A stretch of 39,848 nt of DNA, from contig SUYO01000013.1 in NCBI GenBank assembly GCA_015060385.1, positions 1 through 39,848 of the forward strand, read 5' to 3'. Shown here in pieces: positions 8,601 to 15,000 of the stretch. Numbering within the stretch: position 1 is the stretch's first letter; each line of letters opens with the position of its first letter. The DNA is from Bacteroidales bacterium (GTDB taxonomy: Bacteria; Bacteroidota; Bacteroidia; Bacteroidales; UBA932). Made by a program: the position numbers and the translations under genes. The notes beneath the pieces were generated by a model, which saw only the letters and a list, made by a program, of their open reading frames with translations, was not told the origin of the DNA and did not search any database.

Positions 8601-10298
8601 TTGAGGTGATAGTGCAAAGGCTCCCTGAAAAAGGAAATTCAGATTAGGATCATTACACACGATTGTTCCGTCGAAGCCTGTAGACGAAAGATGACCTAAT
8701 GCAGTTATATCGCTGTAGTCGTATCCGTTTGCATAGAGCCTGTCGATCTTAAGGGTGTCAATGGCGACGTCTATGCCCTCTTCCTTGCTTCCAAGTTCAG
8801 TTTTCATGACACTTTTCATCGTCAATGGACCAAGCGTTTCGGTACCGATGATCTTTCCGATGTCAAGATCGTCCGAACTTATTTTGCCTGATATGCCGAG
8901 CCTGCTGGTCTTTCTTACCAGATTATCAAGTCTGACATCTGCCCTCACATTTCCCAGAAGGGAGGTCAGGTCCACATTCACCCTAAGACTGTTCATAAAG
9001 CCGGAACCTTTACCGTTGATATGGAACGAAGTACCTCTGGCATATCTGTCTATATCCGGTTTTTTCTCACCCTTGATCCATTGGGAAATGAAGTCCTCAA
9101 GTCCGGTGCTGGTGACTGTAAAGTCATTAAGATCTGCGCTCAGACGTGTATCTTCAATTTCAGGCAGACCTGTCATTCTTCCGCTTGTACGCCCCTTGAA
9201 GCCTCCTGACTCTGATTCTACTGCTACATCAGTGAATGTGAAGTCCTCTACATATCCGGACATTTTTCCTGAAACTGCCAGCTTCAGCCTGTTGCCGGCA
9301 AGCTCAGGAGCGAAATATGACAAGGTGTTGAAGTCAAGCAGACTGCCGGAGATATCTCCGTCTATCTTCACCTGAGCAATGAAGTCGTTGAAGGCCTTGA
9401 CGTTCTTGTAACTCATCATGAAGAGGGGAAGGTGTACTTCAGACAAGGGGTCGTCAATCAGCAGGTCTTCCACTATGGTCCTGCCATTGCCGACCTTGAC
9501 GGTTCCGCTCATCTGTTCCACGAGATAACCGCTCTTCTCCCTGAAGGTCAGGTCAATGAGTTCACCGGTCATGATGCCTCCCTTGAACTGAAGTTCCTTG
9601 GCGTTCAACTGAATTCCTCTGATATCCATGTCGTTCCAGTCAATGCCGCCGTCCGAATGATCAGGCTTTATGCTCTTGTAGCTCTTCATGACAAAACCCA
9701 TGTCATGGATCTCGACCTTTCTGATATGAAACAGTTCCTTATCATCCGGTTCCTTTGGAACCTCCTTTTTCCTGATCCGGAATATCCGGGAGAGATTGTT
9801 GGTGGTTTTTGTGTCTGAAGTATCTTCTATGACAAGGTTCATCTGTGCATTGTCGATGAATACCTTGTCAATATGGAGACCCTCCTGCCTGAAGAGACCC
9901 TCCATAGTGAATCTGGCGATTATGTACTCGGACCGGAAGAAGGTGTCGATCCTGACGCTGGTGGAATCTGTAGGGTCAAGGACAGGGTTTCTGTCTGTGA
10001 TGACAGCATTTTTAAGGACCAGGGTAGTGAAAGGTTTCAGGTGTATCTTCTCAAAGGTTATCTCACCGTCAAGCTTGTCTGAAACGATTCCTACGAACTT
10101 GTCTGCCACATATGTCTGCACCTGCGGGAGCTGTATTGTCAGAGCTGCCGCAAAGATGATGCATGATGTGGCGACAAGGACGCGCCAGAATATTTTGATG
10201 GCTCTTTTGATGACCTGAATGCTTTTTAATGTCCAACTTGCAAAAATAGTAAAAATATCGGATAAAATCCGTAATTTTGTCCCTGCTAAGGAAAGCAT
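5628..10298 (-). CDS. TamB-like translocation and assembly module protein (DUF490)
   Basis: About 1556 residues from the ATG at 10298. One N-terminal membrane helix (about RVLVATSCIIFAAALTI) is followed by a very long stretch of beta-strand repeats and the C-terminal TamB domain in roughly the last 450 residues (NGIVDIEAGDDRFSINGDY ... LNLGLNYQPNESGNDIF). TamB-family proteins form a periplasm-spanning hydrophobic groove used in outer-membrane protein assembly or phospholipid transport. The start is uncertain. The only in-frame ATGs lie at or above 10298, yet the best promoter box (10241-10248) is downstream of that and no ATG, GTG or TTG follows it before the membrane helix. A still longer frame to 10394 would run into tsaD and is rejected. 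Confidence 0.88.
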   Translation of the reverse strand: MLSLAGTKLRILSDIFTIFASWTLKSIQVIKRAIKIFWRVLVATSCIIFAAALTIQLPQVQTYVADKFVGIVSDKLDGEITFEKIHLKPFTTLVLKNAVITDRNPVLDPTDSTSVRIDTFFRSEYIIARFTMEGLFRQEGLHIDKVFIDNAQMNLVIEDTSDTKTTNNLSRIFRIRKKEVPKEPDDKELFHIRKVEIHDMGFVMKSYKSIKPDHSDGGIDWNDMDIRGIQLNAKELQFKGGIMTGELIDLTFREKSGYLVEQMSGTVKVGNGRTIVEDLLIDDPLSEVHLPLFMMSYKNVKAFNDFIAQVKIDGDISGSLLDFNTLSYFAPELAGNRLKLAVSGKMSGYVEDFTFTDVAVESESGGFKGRTSGRMTGLPEIEDTRLSADLNDFTVTSTGLEDFISQWIKGEKKPDIDRYARGTSFHINGKGSGFMNSLRVNVDLTSLLGNVRADVRLDNLVRKTSRLGISGKISSDDLDIGKIIGTETLGPLTMKSVMKTELGSKEEGIDVAIDTLKIDRLYANGYDYSDITALGHLSSTGFDGTIVCNDPNLNFLFQGAFALSPQTQNARYKFFVNLGHADLHAIKIDKRGTSRVNLRASADFTRAGSGNLRGKIDIADVRLQNSMGRNNIGDISLSSYSSDGTYTIKLKSRFADGTYAGTAPVTTFLKDLKDITLKTEIPVLFTDSTYVWMGNSYGLDLRFHDSMDLLSFVMPGLYIDEGTHLKADLNKNGELSASLKSDRLAFNKNYLRNIEADFDNKDDGLNALMKCSEIKVGALSLKDSHLNLHGDDNHVGIKFDYHNDSELTNTGEVILHGSFGRDEDGLGIGIEFLPSSLFINSKEWNFQPSSMEWRPGKIDVDTFSITSGDEKISLSGKASRDEADTLTLSLDRFDLSVANDAIGKDLGIKGAATGAVQITSPLTDKGILADLICDSTYLAGRPLGVLNIGSKWNENEQSFGILLKNELEGRSSIDAYATFKPDGKTIDASADLDGFSISYAQPLLTEIFSEMDGSISGRIDVAGPLSGLSILSQNTRLDDGLLRVAYTNVPYHADGPFHLDETGAYFDNITLRDNYTGTGSVNGSINWDHFRDMSFNTLINVNEIEGINIIEDNGSGFYGRIFGTGNVSITGPMKSLLLTVDAVTAKAGQLHVPVSSAAAAGKITNLLQFKEEEKIVRIDPYEAMMTRMDAKRQEENDFTVKLRVNAQPDVEAFVEIDKASGNVLTGRGNGIVDIEAGDDRFSINGDYILNSGSYTFVAMGLVRKDFQIEDGSSIRFNGDIMNSTLDINAVYRTKASLSTLLADEESVSNKRNVNCGISITERLSNPELKFSIQIPDLNPMIQSRVESALSTEDKIQKQFLSLIVSNNFLPDEQSGIVNNSSVLYSNVTEILANQLNNIFQKLDIPLDLGLNYQPNESGNDIFDVAVSTQLFNNRVVVNGNIGNKQYTTSGNQNDVVGDLDIEIKLNRSGAFRLNLFSHSADQFSNYLDNTQRNGVGLMYQTEFNSFGKFIRNIFTSKAKRQQAKMEEEQAMIQGKKVNIQIEAPDKKKRKDRTNGK
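10241..10248 (-). promoter_or_regulatory. Possible -7 element for the tamB operon
   Basis: Minus strand TATTTTTG fits TAnnTTTG. It would start RNA near 10235, inside the assumed coding region, so either this box is not used or the TamB-like protein starts at a rare codon downstream. Confidence 0.35.
10259..10271. promoter_or_regulatory. Inverted repeat CGGAT-aaa-ATCCG in the divergent promoter region
   Basis: Perfect 5-bp arms with a 3-base centre. The repeat directly abuts the plus-strand -7 box of tsaD (10272-10279) and lies 10 bases from the minus-strand box, so a bound protein could affect both operons. The short arms make chance plausible. Confidence 0.3.
10272..10279 (+). promoter_or_regulatory. 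-7 element of the tsaD operon
   Basis: TAATTTTG fits TAnnTTTG. A start near 10285 leaves a leader of about 27 bases before the TsaD ATG at 10312, which supports that start over the upstream in-frame ATG at 10219. Confidence 0.6.
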
Positions 10299-10311
10299 AA
10301 AACATGCCTTT

Positions 10312-11334
10312 ATGTCAGAAATCATTTTAGGAATAGAATCGTCGTGTGACGATACGTCAGCAGCAGTCATAAAGGACGGGTATCTCCTGTCCAATGTGCT
10401 TGCAAGTCAGGATGTTCACAAGGCCTATGGCGGTGTGATTCCGGAGCTTGCTTCCCGTGCCCATCAGGTCAACATAGTACCTGTCGTAAGCGAGGCGGTC
10501 ACTCGTGCAGGAATCCGGCCGGAAGATATAACCGCCATCGCATTTACGAGAGGTCCGGGCCTGCTCGGTTCGCTTCTCGTGGGTACCTCCTTCGCGAAGG
10601 GACTTGCCATGTCTCTGGACAAGCCGCTTGTGGAGGTCAACCATCTCCAGGGCCATATACTTGCCAATTTCATAAAGCAGCATGACAGCGAAAACCGTCA
10701 GCCGGAATTCCCTTATCTCTGTCTCCTTGTGTCAGGAGGCAACTCGCAGATAGTAAAGGTGAACAGCCCTCTGGAATATGAGATACTCGGTCAGACCATT
10801 GACGATGCTGTCGGCGAGGCATTCGACAAATGCTCCAAGATGATGGGTCTTGGCTATCCCGGCGGTCCTATAGTAGACCGTCTTGCAAAGGAAGGAGATC
10901 CTCTTAAGTTCAAGTTCTCGAAACCACATATCCCAGGACTTGACTACAGTTTCAGCGGCATCAAGACCTCGCTGCTGTATTTCGTACGTGACCAGATGGC
11001 CCTTGATCCAGAATTCATGGAAAAGAACAAGGCCGATATCTGTGCAAGTTTCCAGAAGGCTCTGATAGACATACTTATGGACAAACTGATCAAGGCTGCA
11101 AAGCAGACGGGAATCAGGCAGATCACCATAGGTGGCGGCGTTTCCGCAAACAGCGGCCTGCGTGCCCGGATCGAAGAGGAGGGACGCAGGAGGGGATGGA
11201 CCACCTTCCTTCCCGAGTTCAAGTTCACGACCGACAATGCGGCGATGATCGCGATCGCCGGATGGTTCCATTACCGGAACGGCGAGCGCTCGTCCCTTGA
11301 CGTTGCTCCTGTCAGCCGTCTGGCGGAGTTCTGA
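10312..11334 (+). CDS. tsaD: tRNA N6-adenosine threonylcarbamoyltransferase TsaD
   Basis: 340 residues from ATG 10312 (MSEIILGIESSCDDTSAAV, the universal Kae1/TsaD N-terminus). The metal-binding histidines are H111 and H115 in NHLQGH. The ASKHA nucleotide-binding motifs LVSGGNSQI, the GGGVSANSGLR segment and the C-terminal TDNAAMIA are all present. TsaD transfers the threonylcarbamoyl group from TC-AMP to A37 of tRNAs decoding ANN codons, in complex with TsaB and TsaE. The product is the substrate of MtaB, encoded at 3099-4349. It is the first gene of a two-gene operon with the COG2509 flavoprotein. Confidence 0.97.
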   Translation: MSEIILGIESSCDDTSAAVIKDGYLLSNVLASQDVHKAYGGVIPELASRAHQVNIVPVVSEAVTRAGIRPEDITAIAFTRGPGLLGSLLVGTSFAKGLAMSLDKPLVEVNHLQGHILANFIKQHDSENRQPEFPYLCLLVSGGNSQIVKVNSPLEYEILGQTIDDAVGEAFDKCSKMMGLGYPGGPIVDRLAKEGDPLKFKFSKPHIPGLDYSFSGIKTSLLYFVRDQMALDPEFMEKNKADICASFQKALIDILMDKLIKAAKQTGIRQITIGGGVSANSGLRARIEEEGRRRGWTTFLPEFKFTTDNAAMIAIAGWFHYRNGERSSLDVAPVSRLAEF

Positions 11335-11357
11335 TCCTTACATTAACATGAATTGAA

Positions 11358-12893
11358 ATGAAAGAAATAGAGATAACCTGCAAACTGGGAAGGGAACTGT
11401 CTGAGGATGAGATAAGGACAGCCGCAATAAAGGCCCTTGGAATGTCGCCGAAGGTGAAGACCCAGGTGAAGTACCGAGTGATGCGCCGCTCGATAGATGC
11501 CCGCAATGACATCCTGTACAGATACAGACTCGAAGTGTACAAGCCGGATGAGACAGTGCCTGAATATGTGCTTGAAGAATACAAGGACGTATCTGCTGCC
11601 GAACCTGTTATAATCATCGGGGCCGGTCCTGCAGGAATGTTTGCTGCTCTGAGGTTGTTGATGCGCGGTTTCAAACCTGTGATCCTTGAAAGGGGAAAGG
11701 ATGTCCATGCCCGCAAGTTCGACATGGCCAAGCTCTCCAAGGAAGGTACAGTCAATCCTGATTCCAACTACTGTTTCGGCGAAGGCGGTGCAGGTACCTT
11801 TTCTGACGGAAAGCTGTATACCCGTTCGTCAAAGAGGGGTGACATACGTGAAGTCCTTCACCAGCTTGTTCGTTTCGGAGCTGATCCTGCCATCCTTATA
11901 GACGCCCACCCGCATATAGGAAGTGACAAGCTTCCGGTCGTAGTGGAGAATATACGAAAGTGCATAACCGAGCATGGCGGCGAATATCATTTCGATTCGC
12001 GTGTCACCGATATCGTGAAGAAAGGGGACGGTTCATTTGATGTCGTATGCAATGGCGGACAGATCTGGTCGTCCCGTAAGGTCATCCTTGCCACAGGCCA
12101 CTCTGCCCGTGACATCTATGAGATGTTCGACCGGAAGGGTTGGGAAATCCAGGCAAAGGGCTTCGCTCTCGGAGTACGTGTGGAGCATCCTCAGTCCCTG
12201 ATCAACAAGATACAATACCACGGCAAGTACCAGCCGTACATGCCTACTGCAGAATATTCCTTCGTCACCCAGATAGAGGGAAGGGGAGTCTTCTCGTTCT
12301 GCATGTGCCCGGGAGGAATACTTGTACCGGCGGCGACTGCGGAAGGCGAGCTTGTGCTTAACGGAATGTCGAATTCCGCGCGTAATTCGAAATGGGCCAA
12401 TTCAGGTGTGGTGGTGCAGATCGAACCTGAGGATTTCCCTGAATATGCCCAGCATGGACCACTGGCCCTGCTGCAGTTCCAGAAGGATGTTGAAAGAAAG
12501 ATGTTCGAGTATACGGGATCCCTGAAGGCACCGGCTCAGAGGATGATGGACTTCTGCAGAAGGATACCTTCGACAGGACTGCCTCAGACATCCTATCATC
12601 CCGGTGCTGCTAATGCCCCTCTCCATGAGCTCCTGCCTGAACATGTGTCGCTCAGACTCAAATATGCCTTCCCGGAGATCGGCAACAAGAAGATGCACGG
12701 TTACTATACCAACGATGCCCTCCTTCTGGGAGTGGAGTCCCGCACATCTTCTCCTGTACGCATACCGCGAGACCCTGATACATTGGAACATACCCAGGTG
12801 GCCGGCCTATACCCTTGCGGCGAGGGCGCGGGCTATGCCGGCGGCATAGTTTCGTCCGCCCTCGACGGAATCAACTGCGCCGCGAAGATTTAA
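11358..12893 (+). CDS. FAD-dependent oxidoreductase of the COG2509 family
   Basis: 511 residues. A roughly 80-residue N-terminal domain (KEIEITCKLG ... ARNDILYRYRLEVY) precedes a Rossmann dinucleotide site GAGPAG at 88-93. CFGEGGAGTFSDGKL, the ATGHSARD segment, and the C-terminal GEGAGYAGGIVSSALDG, where flavin binds again, follow. This matches the uncharacterised FAD-dependent dehydrogenases of COG2509, which lack an assigned substrate. It starts 23 bases after tsaD and is probably co-transcribed. No other cofactor or membrane segment is visible. Confidence 0.9.
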   Translation: MKEIEITCKLGRELSEDEIRTAAIKALGMSPKVKTQVKYRVMRRSIDARNDILYRYRLEVYKPDETVPEYVLEEYKDVSAAEPVIIIGAGPAGMFAALRLLMRGFKPVILERGKDVHARKFDMAKLSKEGTVNPDSNYCFGEGGAGTFSDGKLYTRSSKRGDIREVLHQLVRFGADPAILIDAHPHIGSDKLPVVVENIRKCITEHGGEYHFDSRVTDIVKKGDGSFDVVCNGGQIWSSRKVILATGHSARDIYEMFDRKGWEIQAKGFALGVRVEHPQSLINKIQYHGKYQPYMPTAEYSFVTQIEGRGVFSFCMCPGGILVPAATAEGELVLNGMSNSARNSKWANSGVVVQIEPEDFPEYAQHGPLALLQFQKDVERKMFEYTGSLKAPAQRMMDFCRRIPSTGLPQTSYHPGAANAPLHELLPEHVSLRLKYAFPEIGNKKMHGYYTNDALLLGVESRTSSPVRIPRDPDTLEHTQVAGLYPCGEGAGYAGGIVSSALDGINCAAKI

Positions 12894-12898
12894 ATATT

Positions 12899-12929
12899 GG
12901 CTAAAACATTGCTGCCCAGTGTTTTAGCC
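12899..12929 (+). terminator. Hairpin downstream of the tsaD operon
   Basis: Perfect 10-bp stem GGCTAAAACA (12899-12908) and TGTTTTAGCC (12920-12929) with an 11-base loop, starting 6 bases after the flavoprotein stop. No T tract follows because the next hairpin begins immediately, so terminator function is likely but not proven. Confidence 0.55.
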
Positions 12930-12963
12930 GATTAGCCTGCCGCCCCGGGGCGGCAGGCTAATC
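12930..12963. repeat. 34-bp perfect palindrome; core shared with 2154-2213
   Basis: A perfect palindrome with no central spacer (arms of 17 bp beginning GATTAGCCTGCCGCCCC). Its inner 28 bp (12933-12960) are identical to 2170-2197. It is placed directly after another hairpin in the intergenic space between the tsaD operon and the M64 peptidase gene. Confidence 0.85.
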
Positions 12964-12990
12964 AGGTAACCTTGTGATTATTAGTTTGTT

Positions 12991-14283
12991 ATGAAAACTT
13001 GTGTTTTAGCCCTGATTTTAACCTTGATGTCATTGCTTCATGCTTCTGCCCAGGAGCGGACCTTGAGAGTTGATTATGTGTTTTCCGGAACAGACAAGGC
13101 TACGGAGATTTCCCTGGCAAGGCTGAGCAGCTTTGACTGCTGGGCCGGACGCAGGGTGAATCTTGACGAGGCTCCTCTCAAGGGAAACGGACAGATCTGC
13201 ATGACTGACCTTTCTTCAGGAGAGGTGGTCTACAGGCAGGCATTTTCAACCCTTTTCCAGGAATGGAAGACAACAGAGGAGGCAACCCGTCTGCGTAAGG
13301 CCTTCGAGAATACCTTCCTTCTTCCGATGCCTTCCGGAAAGTCGAAGGTGCAGGTGGAACTCTATGATTTCTACGGCAATGTGTCTGCATCTCTCAGTCA
13401 TGTGGTCGATCCGGAAGATATCCTCATAAAGCATGTCACACCGGAAGTTCCCCGGCACAGGTACCTTCTCGAAAGCGGAACCCCGGAAGATAAGATAGAT
13501 GTTGCCATAGTAGCGGAAGGATATACCGCAGCAGAAACAGAAAAGTTCTATACGGATGCACAGACGGCGGTCGATGCGATACTTGCCCATGCTCCGTTCT
13601 CCGACTACCGTGACAGGTTCAATTTTGTCGCGGTTGCTCTCGAGTCAGAGGACAGCGGAGTGAGCGTCCCTCGAGAGGGACTCTGGAAGAACACAGCTGT
13701 GGGCTCGAACTATGATACTTTCTATACCGACAGATATCTGACTACCTCAAGCGTGTGGAAGATGCATGACGCTCTTTGCGGCGTGCCGTATGAGCATCTT
13801 GTAATCCTCGCTAACACAGATACTTACGGCGGTGGTGGAATCTTCAATTCATACACTCTCACTACGGCGGGACATACCGCATTCAGACCTGTCGTGGTCC
13901 ATGAGTTCGGCCACAGCTTCGCCGGCCTCGCCGATGAGTACTATTACGACGACCAGTTCGTTGAATATTATTATTCCGAGAGCGAACCATGGGAACAGAA
14001 CATCACGACGCTTTATGATTTTGAATCGAAGTGGGACGACATGCTTCCGAAGGTCATCGTCATACCGACTGAGCCGGTGGATGGAAACATATGGGAAAAG
14101 TTCCATGACGGGGTGTCGATGGAATCGATGATCGGTGTGTACGAGGGCGCGGGATATCAGTCGAAGGGTGTGTACCGCCCGTTCCCTGACTGCCGCATGA
14201 AGACAAACGCGGCCGAAAGCTTCTGTCCTGTGTGTCAGAGAGCTATCGCCCGCATAATAGAATTCTATACCGAAGAGAAATAG
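12991..14283 (+). CDS. Secreted M64-family (IgA-peptidase-like) metallopeptidase
   Basis: 430 residues. A signal peptide covers about 1-20 (LTLMSLLHASA before QERT). An N-terminal domain of about 150 residues precedes the catalytic M64 domain, which begins near KIDVAIVAEGYTAAE. The zinc site HEFGH is at 304-308, followed by FAGLADEYYY carrying the likely third ligand, and a C-terminal CRM...FCPVC cysteine group. The M64 family is named for a Clostridium IgA protease. In Bacteroidota these are common exported proteases and IgA cleavage should not be assumed. The gene stands alone and converges on the SRP RNA gene, and its stop codon touches the hairpin at 14282-14315. Confidence 0.9.
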   Translation: MKTCVLALILTLMSLLHASAQERTLRVDYVFSGTDKATEISLARLSSFDCWAGRRVNLDEAPLKGNGQICMTDLSSGEVVYRQAFSTLFQEWKTTEEATRLRKAFENTFLLPMPSGKSKVQVELYDFYGNVSASLSHVVDPEDILIKHVTPEVPRHRYLLESGTPEDKIDVAIVAEGYTAAETEKFYTDAQTAVDAILAHAPFSDYRDRFNFVAVALESEDSGVSVPREGLWKNTAVGSNYDTFYTDRYLTTSSVWKMHDALCGVPYEHLVILANTDTYGGGGIFNSYTLTTAGHTAFRPVVVHEFGHSFAGLADEYYYDDQFVEYYYSESEPWEQNITTLYDFESKWDDMLPKVIVIPTEPVDGNIWEKFHDGVSMESMIGVYEGAGYQSKGVYRPFPDCRMKTNAAESFCPVCQRAIARIIEFYTEEK

Positions 14284-14315
14284 CTTTCCCTGCATATACG
14301 AAAAAAGGGAAAGCT
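14282..14315 (-). terminator. Bidirectional terminator between the M64 gene and the SRP RNA gene
   Basis: Perfect 10-bp stem AGCTTTCCCT (14282-14291) and AGGGAAAGCT (14306-14315). On the minus strand the SRP RNA ends in CUUUCCC followed at once by six T residues (14301-14306), an intrinsic termination signal. Part of the same sequence also forms the closing stem of the RNA itself. Confidence 0.6.
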
Positions 14316-14403
14316 TGATACATCGCACCGCTACGACCTCCTACCCTTGCTGCGGTCAAGCCCTGGGGGAATTCAGAGGGAGCTGGTCGTGTATGACTTT
14401 CCC
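14307..14403 (-). ncRNA. ffs: Signal recognition particle RNA, small bacterial type (4.5S)
   Basis: About 97 nucleotides. The ends pair perfectly (GGGAAAG at 14403-14397 with CUUUCCC at 14313-14307). Further pairing follows (AUACA with UGUAU, CGACC with GGUCG), as expected for one long hairpin. The apex contains CCCCCAGGGCUUGACC and GCAGCAAGGGU, which I read as the conserved domain IV internal loops where Ffh binds (CAGG on one side, AGCA on the other). The RNA has its own consensus promoter and ends in a T6 tract. It guides nascent membrane and secreted proteins with Ffh. The identification rests on motif recall and structure; a covariance search was not possible here. Confidence 0.82.
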
Positions 14404-14408
14404 GAGTG

Positions 14409-14439
14409 CAAATATACGCACTTTTTATTATTCGGCAAA
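14409..14439 (-). promoter_or_regulatory. ffs: Consensus promoter of the SRP RNA gene
   Basis: Minus strand: -33 TTTG at 14439-14436, a 19-base spacer, and -7 TATATTTG at 14416-14409. RNA start is expected 5-6 bases further, at the GGGAAAG of the RNA. This is the best Bacteroidales promoter in the first half of the window. Confidence 0.8.
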
Positions 14440-14458
14440 AATAAATGTCCGAATTGTA

Positions 14459-14932
14459 TCAGATGCTGTCGAAGATAAGAGGCAGGAGATCGTCTACCTT
14501 ATCGAAAACCCATATCTTTTCAGAACCTACAAGGATGACCTTCATAGGTACTCCGCCCTTTGTCTGGTACTGGGCCATGACCTGACGGCAGGCTCCGCAA
14601 GGCGTTGCAGGATCCGCACACAGCTTTCCGTTCTGTCCGGCTGCTATGGCGATGCCTGTCATCGCCTTGTCGGGCCGGCTTGAACTTGCGTAGAACAGAG
14701 CGGTCCTTTCTGCGCACAGACCGGAAGGATAGGCCGCATTCTCCTGATTTGCTCCCTTTATGATGACTCCGTCTTCAAAAAGTACGGCAGCACCTACATT
14801 GAAATTCGAATATGGGGCATATGACTGCCCTGTAGCTTCGATGGCCGCTTCGGCAAGAGTCCTGTCACATGCTTCCAGCTGGTCGAGGGACTCATACTCC
14901 TTAAAGGCGATTTTTATTTCTTTGTTTGTCAT
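14459..14932 (-). CDS. cdd: Cytidine deaminase
   Basis: 157 residues, homotetrameric type. The zinc and catalytic motifs are CAERTALFYA (Cys ligand and catalytic Glu) and TPCGACRQV (two Cys ligands). YAPYSNFNVGAAVL near residue 40 is the nucleoside-binding segment. The enzyme deaminates cytidine and deoxycytidine to uridine and deoxyuridine in pyrimidine salvage. It is transcribed divergently from mnmA, and the SRP RNA gene with its own promoter lies directly downstream on the same strand. Confidence 0.95.
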   Translation of the reverse strand: MTNKEIKIAFKEYESLDQLEACDRTLAEAAIEATGQSYAPYSNFNVGAAVLFEDGVIIKGANQENAAYPSGLCAERTALFYASSSRPDKAMTGIAIAAGQNGKLCADPATPCGACRQVMAQYQTKGGVPMKVILVGSEKIWVFDKVDDLLPLIFDSI

Positions 14933-14956
14933 AACAGATCAATTGAATTATCTTTG
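14925..14956 (+). promoter_or_regulatory. mnmA: Promoter of mnmA
   Basis: TTTG at 14925-14928, a 20-base spacer and TATCTTTG at 14949-14956 fit the Bacteroidales -33/-7 pattern. The -33 box lies within the first codons of cdd. The expected leader before the mnmA ATG is about 39 bases. Confidence 0.7.
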
Positions 14957-14965
14957 CAGACTTCA

Positions 14966-14973
14966 CAAATATA
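14966..14973 (-). promoter_or_regulatory. cdd: -7 element of cdd
   Basis: Minus strand TATATTTG, an exact consensus -7 box, about 33 bases before the cdd start. It overlaps the mnmA leader, so the two genes have facing, overlapping promoters. No good -33 box was found. Confidence 0.55.
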
Positions 14974-15000
14974 ATGCTTTTTGTCAAATAAGACCAAGAT

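Noticed and set aside
8755..9375. 206-codon plus-strand frame inside the TamB-like gene
   Set aside because: Low-complexity Ser/Leu-rich shadow of the beta-strand repeats on the other strand.
10219..10311. Extended TsaD start at 10219
   Set aside because: It lies upstream of the predicted RNA start (-7 box 10272-10279), and the universal N-terminus begins at 10312.
10299..10394. Extended TamB-like start at 10394
   Set aside because: It would overlap the first 83 bases of tsaD on the opposite strand and add residues with no family similarity.
14315..14683. 122-codon plus-strand frame over the SRP RNA and cdd
   Set aside because: It overlaps a structured RNA gene and the end of cdd; no protein family match.
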